Part shown: piece by piece, positions 44,292 through 51,121 of the stretch | Numbering within the stretch: the stretch's first letter is position 1 | Layout of the letters: each line of letters begins with the position of its first letter | Assembly: GCF_000439085.1 (NCBI RefSeq) | Contig: NZ_AUUA01000011.1 | Location: 62,001 to 126,000 of the forward strand | Reading direction: 5' to 3' | Length of the DNA: 64,000 bases | From: Leminorella grimontii ATCC 33999 = DSM 5078 | Lineage (GTDB): Bacteria > Pseudomonadota > Gammaproteobacteria > Enterobacterales > Enterobacteriaceae | The notes under the pieces: model-generated | Seen by the model: the letters and a program-made list of their open reading frames with translations, nothing else | Told to the model about the DNA's origin: nothing | Database searches by the model: none | Translations under genes and position numbers: made by a program

Positions 44292-44705
44292 TCAAACGAT
44301 CGACACCTCCAGCCGCTTCCCTAACGCCAGCAGCGCTTTTTCAATCGTATCGATCTTGGTGGCGTGATTTAGATTCACGATGCGCTGCATTTCCTGCGGA
44401 CGCGTGTTCATACGGCGAGCAAGCTCGGCTTGGGACATGCCGCTTTCCAGCATGGCGTTAAGCAGCAGCACCTTGATCGCTACGCCTGCCGGTACGTCTA
44501 CCCATTCGTCGTCATCCTCAATCGGCGTTGGCATCGGCACCGGACGTTCGTCTTCAAAATAGAAGTCAAAAGCGACGATTAGCGCATCGTGCGCCATCTC
44601 CAGCGCCTCTTCACGGCTATCGCCACAGGTCAGCGCTTCAGGGATATCCGGAAACGAAACCATATAGTTACTACCGTCTCTTTCAATATCAACACGATAT
44701 CTCAT
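44292..44705 (-). CDS. hicB: HicB-family antitoxin
   Basis: A 137-residue antitoxin: an N-terminal RNase-H-like HicB fold (MRYRVDIERDGSNYMVSFPDIPEALTCGD, then EEALEMAHDALIVAFDFYFEDERPVP) and a C-terminal HTH (SGMSQAELARRMNTRPQEMQRIVNLNHATKIDTIEKALLALGK). It matches E. coli HicB over its length. The ATG at 44705 has AAGGA upstream. The matching hicA gene upstream is frameshifted, so this antitoxin may be an orphan. Confidence 0.92.
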   Translation of the reverse strand: MRYRVDIERDGSNYMVSFPDIPEALTCGDSREEALEMAHDALIVAFDFYFEDERPVPMPTPIEDDDEWVDVPAGVAIKVLLLNAMLESGMSQAELARRMNTRPQEMQRIVNLNHATKIDTIEKALLALGKRLEVSIV

Positions 44706-44730
44706 GATTTTCCTTAATTTCGTCAATGCG

Positions 44731-44915
44731 CTACTGAACGTTCTTCAAACCAAGCTGTTTAACGATAGCTCTTCTCAATCTGTCATTAATCTCTCTCGCC
44801 GGGCGCCTCGGCATCACGGACTGTCGGCCGTTCAAATAGACTTTCAGATGGTTTGTTCCATCCTTAAACCGTGCCCCTGTTCCTCTAGCCAGCGTTTGAA
44901 TTCGCTCTGCTTCAC
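44731..44915 (-). pseudogene. hicA: hicA toxin gene with one-base frameshift
   Basis: GTG at 44915 starts KQSEFKRWLEEQG as in HicA. The frame then breaks in a GGGG run near 44868-44880. Adding one base restores RFKDGTNHLKVYLNGRQSVM, then PRRPAREIND and LRRAIVKQLGL, ending with TAG at 44731, 25 bp before hicB. The catalytic His (TNHLK) and the 'PRRP' part are intact in the second frame. Confidence 0.8.
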
Positions 44916-44941
44916 GCTAATGCTACCCCACCCGTCAAATA

Positions 44942-44957
44942 TAAACATTTTTGTTTA
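44942..44957. promoter_or_regulatory. Candidate hicAB operator
   Basis: TAAACA-TTTT-TGTTTA is an inverted repeat 27 bp upstream of the hicA start; a related TAAACATTTA sequence lies near 44975. It is a plausible HicB binding site. Confidence 0.45.
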
Positions 44958-45374
44958 ATTTCATCAGCTTTAAATAAACATTTATGATTATTTTAAAGCG
45001 CCCCTTTCATTCCGTTTGATTAACAGTATCGGTGCGCCAGAGAGGCTTCAACGCTCAAAAGAAGGTTTACATCAGCCGGTCAGAAAAGGCCGCAATCGGA
45101 GTGAAAAAAGGAAGAAGGAGAACAAAAAAATGGGGTGCTTTACTCAAAATAGCGATAACGATTTATGCCGAAGAGGGGACTCAGCGCAAGCGACTAAAAC
45201 CCACTTTTCGCCTATTCCTTTCCAAATTACCGCTTGAACCGCGTCTCGTAATTCGCATGCTTCAACGAAAACGCCCGGAGCACATAGTTCTTCGGCTCGC
45301 TTGGCTTAGCTTCATGGCGCTTCCCTACGGCTGAAAAGAGGGCGCTCTTATACAAGCCGTCAGATGAAAGACCG
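44958..45374. other. Intergenic region at the island's right end
   Basis: No convincing gene is seen. Short open frames on both strands (about 73-100 codons) have no family features, no good ribosome-binding sites and overlap one another. Confidence 0.5.
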
Positions 45375-45413
45375 AAAAAGGAAAGCACGGGCCGTCCAAA
45401 ACGGAGCCGGCCC
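45375..45413 (-). terminator. Probable terminator after the ABC/FmdE operon
   Basis: On the minus strand the stem GGGCCG/CGGCCC, with an inner TCC/GGA pair, is followed by a pyrimidine-rich tract containing UUUCCUUUUUC. It lies 21 bp after the last gene of the operon. Confidence 0.6.
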
Positions 45414-45434
45414 GCGAAGTCACGAAGAAAAAAG

Positions 45435-45965
45435 CTACTTCCACGCAAAGTGGAACAGCGCCTCGTCCGGCATCGTCATAATCTGCCGAACCTTCCCCGC
45501 CTTGTATTCAAGATAAGCATCGTAGCCTTCGCTTCCCTCTTCGACCGCCTGCCAGGTCGAAACCTGTGAGCGGAACTCGTCGTCAAGCACCGACTTATCG
45601 GGCCAGACGACCAGCGTTTTGCCGCGATAGCCGATTTCAAACAGGAAGCTGCCCACTAATGAAGCGGGAGCATCGGCTTCCGGATGGCTCAGCGTCGGGT
45701 TTTGCAGGCAGCGCCCATCTCGCACCGCGTGGGACACCATCTCTACGCAGTCGAGAATGCCGGGGCCGGGGAAGCCGACCTGCCAGTACAGCTCACGGCG
45801 GCGCACTGGCTCCTGCGGCGACAGCTGGCTGAAGGTAAACCGGCACAGGCGAATCATCAGCGCCGAGGCGATAACGTTCTCTTTAGTGGCGTATTTCAGC
45901 AGGTCTTCCCGCGTTAAAACAATGTCGCCGTCTCTGTCGTGGACGGTTACGCTACACGCTTGCAT
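45435..45965 (-). CDS. FmdE-like protein, last gene of the ABC operon
   Basis: A 176-residue soluble protein without a signal peptide. It is a distant paralogue of the operon's first gene: both share RREL near the middle, FPGxGxxDxxExVSxxVxxGR, an HP-A pair, and GSFxFxIxYRGK. Similarity to FmdE proteins of formylmethanofuran dehydrogenase operons is weak and inferred mainly through the other paralogue; the usual HGH-type motif is replaced here by KYATKENV near residue 25, so metal binding is doubtful. It begins 3 bp after the binding-protein gene. The function is unknown. Confidence 0.55.
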   Translation of the reverse strand: MQACSVTVHDRDGDIVLTREDLLKYATKENVIASALMIRLCRFTFSQLSPQEPVRRRELYWQVGFPGPGILDCVEMVSHAVRDGRCLQNPTLSHPEADAPASLVGSFLFEIGYRGKTLVVWPDKSVLDDEFRSQVSTWQAVEEGSEGYDAYLEYKAGKVRQIMTMPDEALFHFAWK

Positions 45966-45968
45966 TGG

Positions 45969-46910
45969 TTAACGCTCCATGGCCTGAGGGATAACAATAG
46001 CGCCGATATCCGGCGAGTTGCGCATCATATCGTTGTCTAACATGAAGCGAACGTCGTCTTTCATGCTGTCGATATCGCCCTGATTCATCCGCTGGGTAAA
46101 GTGTGAGCCGTCAAACAGACTTTGTGCATCCTCAACGCTGATGCCCTGTACCTTGGCGCCCAGCGCAATGGCCTCAGCCTTGTGCTCTTCAATCCACTTG
46201 CCCGCTTCGTCGTGAGCCGCTACCGCGGCCTTAATCCAGTCCGGGTGATTTTTCACTACCGCTTCGCTGGACGCCATCACCAGCTTCGGCACCACCAGTC
46301 CGTCAGCCGTCGTCAGCACCTTAGCGCCTTCCTGCTCGGCCTTAATCACGGACGTCGCCGCCAGCAGCGCGGCGTCAACCTGGCCGCTCTGAAGCGCAGC
46401 GAATGCCTGCGGAATGTCCATCTGTACAAACTGTACGTCTTTCATGGTCAAGCCGTTTTTCACCAGCGCGGCGACCAGCGTCTGGTGCAGCACGGTACCC
46501 TTCGGCCCGGCGACCTTCTTGCCCTTCAGGTCGGCAATCGACGTCACGCCGCCCTTTTTCGCAACAATGGCGAACGTGCCCGTCGGGCGGGAGACGCCGG
46601 CGATAATCTTGACCGCATTACCTTCACCGTTCGCCATCAGTACCGAAGAGGTGTTCATGACCCCAGCCACGTCCAGATCGCCGCTGGCTAACGCCTGAGC
46701 CTGCTTGGCGCCGGAGGTGATTTCATGCCACTTGACCGTCACGCCGAGCTTCTCGGCCTGCTTTTCTAAAAGCCCCTGCTCTTTCATCACCATCATTTGC
46801 AGGTTGAACGGCGCCTTGACGTAGCTGATGTCGATAGTCTTGTCGGAAGCATGAGCCTGGCTCAGGCCAAGCAGCAGCGCGAGCGCGCCGGTTAATACCG
46901 TCTTTTTCAT
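45969..46910 (-). CDS. ABC transporter substrate-binding protein, NMT1/SsuA-like
   Basis: A 313-residue periplasmic protein with a signal peptide (residues 1-21, ending SQAHA). The mature part fits the NMT1/SsuA/TauA binding-protein group: ISYVKAPFNLQMMVMKEQGLLEK near the start, ALASGDLDVAGVMNTS near residue 75, IADLKGKKVAGPKGTVLHQTL near residue 125, and ALQSGQVDAALLAATS near residue 170. The group binds aliphatic sulfonates, taurine, nitrate, riboflavin or thiamine precursors, so the ligand is open. The ATG at 46910 has AAGGA at good spacing and is preferred to one at 46916. Confidence 0.85.
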   Translation of the reverse strand: MKKTVLTGALALLLGLSQAHASDKTIDISYVKAPFNLQMMVMKEQGLLEKQAEKLGVTVKWHEITSGAKQAQALASGDLDVAGVMNTSSVLMANGEGNAVKIIAGVSRPTGTFAIVAKKGGVTSIADLKGKKVAGPKGTVLHQTLVAALVKNGLTMKDVQFVQMDIPQAFAALQSGQVDAALLAATSVIKAEQEGAKVLTTADGLVVPKLVMASSEAVVKNHPDWIKAAVAAHDEAGKWIEEHKAEAIALGAKVQGISVEDAQSLFDGSHFTQRMNQGDIDSMKDDVRFMLDNDMMRNSPDIGAIVIPQAMER

Positions 46911-46912
46911 TA

Positions 46913-47599
46913 TCATTCCTTGGTTTCAATCGGTTGTAGGTAGTTAAGGATCTGTCTTTTTAATTCAGTCGGATATCCGCTCTCTGCGCGAATAAACTCC
47001 GCAGAGATCCGCCCCTGATTCATTACCAGAATGCGGTCGCCGATGGTTATCGCCTCGTGAATGTCGTGAGTGACGAACAGGCAGCTCGTCCTCTGCCCAT
47101 TAATCAAGCCGCTCAGCATGTGCTGCTGTTCGGCGCGGGTAATGGCGTCCAGCGCGGCGAAAGGCTCATCCATCAGCAGCACTCTGGGGCGTTGCAGCAG
47201 CGCCCGGGCGATCCCTACCCGCTGGGCCATTCCGCCGGACAGCGACGCGGGCATCATATCCCGTACGCCGCTTAGCTGAACCTTCGCCAGCGCGTCGTCA
47301 ATAGCCGCGCACTTATTCGAACGCCAAAAGGGCTGCGCCAGCGCCAAGTTTTCCGCTACCGTTAGCCACGGCAGCAGCCTAGGCTCCTGAAACACCATGG
47401 CGCAGTCGGCGGGCGATACGTTAACCGAGCCGCCGTCAGGGGAAATAAGCCCGCCCAGAATGCGCAGCAGCGTCGACTTACCGCAGCCGGAAGGCCCCAG
47501 CAGGCAGGTTATCTCGCCTTCGGGCAGAGAAAGGGAGACGTTTTCCAGCACCGCTCGCGCGCCGTAGCGTTTACTAATCGCCGTGAGCCCCTGCATCAT
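46913..47599 (-). CDS. ABC transporter ATP-binding protein, SsuB/TauB-like
   Basis: A 228-residue ATPase: Walker A GPSGCGKST (residues about 34-42), Q-loop MVFQEPRLLPWLTVAENLAL near residue 68, signature LSGGMAQRVGIARALL near residue 120, Walker B RVLLMDEPFAALD near residue 142 and the switch His in LFVTHDIHEA near residue 175. It belongs to the nitrate/sulfonate/taurine subgroup. Its start overlaps the permease stop by four bases (ATGA). Confidence 0.92.
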   Translation of the reverse strand: MMQGLTAISKRYGARAVLENVSLSLPEGEITCLLGPSGCGKSTLLRILGGLISPDGGSVNVSPADCAMVFQEPRLLPWLTVAENLALAQPFWRSNKCAAIDDALAKVQLSGVRDMMPASLSGGMAQRVGIARALLQRPRVLLMDEPFAALDAITRAEQQHMLSGLINGQRTSCLFVTHDIHEAITIGDRILVMNQGRISAEFIRAESGYPTELKRQILNYLQPIETKE

Positions 47600-48351
47600 C
47601 GGACCACCTCCGGGAAGCGCCGCGCTAACCCTCTGGCCATCGCCTGATAAAACAGCGTATCCAGCAACCAGCCAATGAGCCCGATGGTCAAAATCCCCAC
47701 CATCACCGCGTCGGTACGCATCATTTCCTGAGAGTCGACGATTAGATAGCCGAGCCCGCTGGCGGCGGCAATGAGTTCCGCGCCAATAAGCGCCCGCCAG
47801 CTGTAGCCGAAGGCCAGACGAACGCCCGTCACAGCGGACGGCACGGCGCTAGGGATAACGATGAAAAACAGGTAGCGAACGGACGACAGGTTCAGCGCCA
47901 CCGCCAGCTCGCGGTGCTCCGGCGACACGCGGCGCAGGCCGTCCCGAGTATTGAGAAAAATGGGAAAGATAGACGCCAGCACGATAATCGACAGCTGGGT
48001 GGCTTCGCCAATTCCCAACCACAGGATCAGCAGCGGCGTCATCGCCAAAGGCGGGATCATGCGAAACAGCGCCAGCGGCGCAGACAGCAGCTGTTCAAGC
48101 CAGGAAAAGCGCGCCACCAGCCCCGCCAGCAGCATGCCCAACGTACAGCTGATGAGAAACCCTTCAAACACGCGCTTAAGGGAGGTCGCAATGTGCAAAG
48201 GCAGCGCTCCCGAACGCCACATGTCGGCGGCAGAATGGAGCACCGTCAGAGGCGGCGGCAGCAGGTAGGCTGAAATCACGCCCGAACTCGCCAAAAGCTG
48301 CCAGTACACTACCACCAGCAGCGGCGTCAGAAGCGGTCTAAAATAGCGCAT
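47596..48351 (-). CDS. ABC transporter permease, SsuC/TauC-like
   Basis: A 251-residue inner-membrane protein with about six helices and the coupling-helix region ELAVALNLSSVRYLFFIVIPSAVPS near residue 150. An earlier PLLILWLGIGEATQ motif is typical of SsuC-type permeases. The ATG at 48351 overlaps the stop of the FmdE-like gene by one base (TGATG); upstream in-frame codons belong to that overlap and were left out. Confidence 0.9.
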   Translation of the reverse strand: MRYFRPLLTPLLVVVYWQLLASSGVISAYLLPPPLTVLHSAADMWRSGALPLHIATSLKRVFEGFLISCTLGMLLAGLVARFSWLEQLLSAPLALFRMIPPLAMTPLLILWLGIGEATQLSIIVLASIFPIFLNTRDGLRRVSPEHRELAVALNLSSVRYLFFIVIPSAVPSAVTGVRLAFGYSWRALIGAELIAAASGLGYLIVDSQEMMRTDAVMVGILTIGLIGWLLDTLFYQAMARGLARRFPEVVR

Positions 48352-48908
48352 CACAGCAGCCGAACGGCGTCCTGAGCGCTTACGGTGAGCAACACGTTGG
48401 CTAGCTGATACTTGGCGTCCGTCCATCCGCACAGAGCTTCTTCGGTGGCATCCGCCCGCTTGCTGGCGCGCCCCATGGCTAAAAACGATTCCGGCGGCTG
48501 GCCGACGGCCGGCGCCAGCTCAACGCTTTTCCCACGATAGCTGAATTTAAAATAAAAGCTGCCAGCAATGCCCTTCTGCGCAGCGGGGTGAACGTAGTCA
48601 ACGTCCAGCGTGAAGCGCCCTTCGCTCACCATGCGGCTCACCAGCTCAAATCCGTCCCTCGCGCCCAAGCCGGGAAAGGCGGTAAACAGTGACAGTTCGC
48701 GCCGTTCAAGCAGTTCGCCGTCCTCGGTTAGCAACGCAATGGCGCGTTGCAATAAGCGAAAGCCAAGCACTACGCCGCCCACCGCGTCATAGCCGTGGTA
48801 GTTGAAGGCGTCTTGAAGAGTAAAGGCAATCGGTTGACCACTGTCCGCGACGATTAACGTCGGCGAAACCCAGTCAGAATGGGGGATAAGGCGAGGATTG
48901 GCAATCAC
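48351..48908 (-). CDS. FmdE-like protein, first gene of the ABC operon
   Basis: A 185-residue soluble protein. Residues about 30-55 (LQDAFNYHGYDAVGGVVLGFRLL) resemble the start of FmdE (formylmethanofuran dehydrogenase subunit E-like) proteins, which have a FHGH-type motif followed by a Gly-rich LGxR helix. Later SGDELLERREL-like and FPGLGARDGFELVSRMVSEGR parts are shared with its paralogue at the operon's end. The start is GTG at 48908 with AAGGAG ideally placed. FmdE proteins occur in anaerobes with unclear roles, some near ABC transporters. Confidence 0.55.
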   Translation of the reverse strand: MIANPRLIPHSDWVSPTLIVADSGQPIAFTLQDAFNYHGYDAVGGVVLGFRLLQRAIALLTEDGELLERRELSLFTAFPGLGARDGFELVSRMVSEGRFTLDVDYVHPAAQKGIAGSFYFKFSYRGKSVELAPAVGQPPESFLAMGRASKRADATEEALCGWTDAKYQLANVLLTVSAQDAVRLL

Positions 48909-48944
48909 GGGAACTCCTTGGGTTCTGCTTTTTGTTATCCCGTG

Positions 48945-48982
48945 ATTTTAGGCATAAATACAAATGATATCAATTCTCATTT
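48945..48982 (-). promoter_or_regulatory. Sigma70-type promoter overlapped by a Fur-like box
   Basis: On the minus strand TTGATA (48973-48968) and TAAAAT (48950-48945) are exactly 17 bp apart, 37 bp before the operon's GTG. The -35 element lies inside AATGATATCAATTCTCATT (48963-48981, plus-strand reading), whose reverse AATGAGAATTGATATCATT resembles the enteric Fur box with its AATGA/TCATT arms. The arrangement predicts iron-dependent repression of the FmdE-ABC operon. Confidence 0.62.
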
Positions 48983-49057
48983 ATGTTTATAAAGTGTTAC
49001 CAATGCGTTTTAAATGTGTTGTATCTGAGACAATATCGGAGGGGGAAATACGAGGGA

Positions 49058-49600
49058 TCAGATAACCGTCATTTCGAGCGCATTCACCGGGCAGGCAAAC
49101 GCACATTCGCCGCAGCCGTCGCACTTCTCGGCATCGATGGTCGGCGCCAGTGAACTTTGCCAGACGATAGCGGATTTTTGGCAGCGCCGACGGCAGGTGT
49201 CGCAGTACATATAGCGGTTCTGGCAGGTGTGCTGCACCAAGGGCCGCCCGTTGAGGCGAAACGTCCCTTCCAAAAGCGCGCCCTGCCCACAGGCCTTCAC
49301 GCACTCGCCGCAGCGCGAGCAGTAGTTGGCGATAAAATCGAGCGCCGGGTAGCCGCCGTTCATGACGATAAGGGATTCAGGGCAGGCGGTTACGCAGTCG
49401 CCGCAGCCGTTGCACTGCTGGCGAAACAGCGCTTCGCCCACTGCGCCCGGCGGGCGAATCACGTCGGCCTTTATCTCGAGCTTCCGCGCCTCTTGTTCGA
49501 CCGCATCCTGCGCGCCCTTAAACAGCCCGCGCAGCAGGCCGCGTCGGCTCACCTCGCGGTGTTCCATATAGGCACGATAAAAGCGTTCGTCTTTAGACAA
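49058..49600 (-). CDS. NapF-like 4Fe-4S ferredoxin-type protein
   Basis: A 180-residue cytoplasmic protein with three 4Fe-4S clusters of the NapF layout: CNGCGDCVTACPES (near residue 60), CSRCGECVKAC (near 90), and C-terminal CDGCGECAFACPVNAL, plus a CDTCRRRC segment near 130. An SRRGLLRG motif near residue 20 also occurs in NapF. It is downstream of dmsC, so it probably assists maturation or electron transfer for the DmsA reductase rather than a nitrate reductase. The start is probably TTG at 49600, with CTGGAG 7 bp upstream; an ATG at 49567 is the alternative. Confidence 0.75.
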   Translation of the reverse strand: MSKDERFYRAYMEHREVSRRGLLRGLFKGAQDAVEQEARKLEIKADVIRPPGAVGEALFRQQCNGCGDCVTACPESLIVMNGGYPALDFIANYCSRCGECVKACGQGALLEGTFRLNGRPLVQHTCQNRYMYCDTCRRRCQKSAIVWQSSLAPTIDAEKCDGCGECAFACPVNALEMTVI

Positions 49601-49686
49601 AGGGGAAACTCCAGAGAATAGGGCTACGGTCTCGATTATACGCCACCTTTCAGTCTGGCTAAAAGGGCATATCGTGGGGTGGATTA

Positions 49687-49709
49687 ACGGCCGGGGGTTT
49701 CCCGGCCGT
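49687..49709. terminator. Hairpin between dmsC and the napF-like gene
   Basis: A perfect 9-bp stem ACGGCCGGG/CCCGGCCGT with a 5-nt loop lies 7 bp after the dmsC stop. There is no U-run, so it is more likely a 3'-end stabiliser for dmsABC mRNA than a full terminator. Confidence 0.45.
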
Positions 49710-49715
49710 CGAGCC

Positions 49716-50492
49716 TTAAAGGGCGACCGCCCAAAGGTTATAGAACGCGATGCGGGAAAGCAGTTCGCCAACCACTACGCCGCAGGCGCACAGCGCCAGA
49801 GCCGCTTTGGCGCTCTCGCTTTTCACCAGCGCGACGGCTGCGGCAGCAATGCCTAACGCCAGGAAGAACGCCTGAACGGCCCACAGCGTCGTTTGCGCGC
49901 CGGAAAGCGCAGGGTCGGCGTCGGTAACGAAGCTCAGATAGCCGGGCTTGGCCAGCAGGCTTAAGACAGCCCCCACCAACAGCGCGAAGCCGCCGACTTT
50001 ACGCACGCCCGCCAGCAGCGCACAGGCGCCGCCGCCGACCAGCACGGTCATCCACATCTGCCACGCCGTGTGCGGCGTATTCCAACTGCCGACCGTCGCC
50101 AGCTGATACACCTGCGTCATCGACCAGACAAACGCCAGCCCGACGACGATGGTCAGCACGTTGAACAGCGTCGCAAGCGCTGCGCTTTTTTTCACGTAGA
50201 AGAAGAACAGCGTGCAGAAAGCCAGGCCGATAAAGGCACCGCCGAGCACGATCTCGTTGCTCATCGGCGAGCGGCCGACGCCCGCCAGCATGTTGAACAT
50301 GCGAAACAGCTGCCCGAGGTGAAACGTACTGCACGCAAGCCCAACGGCCATCAGGATAAACGCCAGCAGGTTGGCGCGCTTGAGCCCTTCCCAGTCAGAC
50401 AGTTTTAAACGGTAGCTAATGAAGGCCAGCAGGAAAAGGCCCACCGCGCTTTGCCCCAGCACGGTGAAAAAGACTAACGGGAGTTCATGCAT
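49716..50492 (-). CDS. dmsC: DMSO reductase membrane anchor subunit DmsC
   Basis: A 258-residue inner-membrane protein with about eight helices that anchors DmsAB and oxidises menaquinol. It fits the DmsC family: HELPLVFFTVLGQSAVGLFL at the start, STFHLGQLFRMFNMLAGVGRSPMSNEI near residues 52-78 (with a quinol-site-type His), and GELLSRIAFY near the end. The ATG at 50492 overlaps the dmsB end region by spacing (1 bp after the stop), with GGAGG inside the dmsB 3' end. Confidence 0.88.
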   Translation of the reverse strand: MHELPLVFFTVLGQSAVGLFLLAFISYRLKLSDWEGLKRANLLAFILMAVGLACSTFHLGQLFRMFNMLAGVGRSPMSNEIVLGGAFIGLAFCTLFFFYVKKSAALATLFNVLTIVVGLAFVWSMTQVYQLATVGSWNTPHTAWQMWMTVLVGGGACALLAGVRKVGGFALLVGAVLSLLAKPGYLSFVTDADPALSGAQTTLWAVQAFFLALGIAAAAVALVKSESAKAALALCACGVVVGELLSRIAFYNLWAVAL

Positions 50493-50493
50493 G

Positions 50494-51114
50494 TTACACC
50501 TCCGCCGGGTTCTGGATGCGGCCAGACTTATCGCCGCACGGTTTTGCATCGCGATGCGCTTTGATAACCAGATTTGGCCCGGTCAATCCCGGATCCGGCA
50601 GCGGAGCCACTGCGTTTTCATCGCCGTATTTCTCACGCAGCACGCCGATTTCATCGAAGTCCAGCGCCCGCTGCGGGCAGGACTCGACGCAAACCGGCTT
50701 TTTGCCCTCTGCGACGCGCTGATAGCAGCCGTCGCACTTGGACATCACCTTCTTCTCGGCGTCAAACTGCGGTGCGCCGTAGGGGCAGCGCATCTCGCAG
50801 TAGCGGCAGCCTACGCAGATCTCCTGATTGACCACCACCAGCCCGTCCTCTTCCCGCTTGTGCATCGCGCCAGTCGGGCAGCCTTCCACACAGGTGGGCG
50901 CCGCGCAGTGGTTGCAGGCGATGGAAAGGTAGTAGCTGAACACGTTTTGCGTCCACAGGTTGCCCTCCTTTGCCCAGCTGCCGCCGCCGTATTCGTACAC
51001 GCGGCGGAATTTTGGCCCCAGAGGCAAGTCCTTCTCATCTTTACAGCTCACCTGACAGGTTTTGCAGCCGGTACACTTGGAGCTGTCTACAAAAAAACCA
51101 TATTGTTTCATCAC
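50494..51114 (-). CDS. dmsB: DMSO reductase iron-sulfur subunit DmsB
   Basis: A 206-residue electron-transfer subunit with four 4Fe-4S clusters: CTGCKTCQVSC (near residue 14), CNHCAAPTCVEGCPTGAM (near 65), CVGCRYCEMRCPYGAP (near 97), and CDGCYQRVAEGKKPVCVESCPQRAL (near 125). It passes electrons from DmsC to the molybdopterin site of DmsA on the periplasmic face. It lies 7 bp after dmsA. Confidence 0.95.
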   Translation of the reverse strand: MMKQYGFFVDSSKCTGCKTCQVSCKDEKDLPLGPKFRRVYEYGGGSWAKEGNLWTQNVFSYYLSIACNHCAAPTCVEGCPTGAMHKREEDGLVVVNQEICVGCRYCEMRCPYGAPQFDAEKKVMSKCDGCYQRVAEGKKPVCVESCPQRALDFDEIGVLREKYGDENAVAPLPDPGLTGPNLVIKAHRDAKPCGDKSGRIQNPAEV

Positions 51115-51121
51115 GATCTCC

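Noticed and set aside
39045-45434. Integrative element with integrase and att sites beside tRNA-Ile2
   Set aside because: No integrase, transposase or direct repeat of the tRNA 3' end was recognised, so only an accessory island is claimed.
45016-45448. Three short frames of 73-100 codons on both strands
   Set aside because: They overlap each other, have no family features and lack good ribosome-binding sites.
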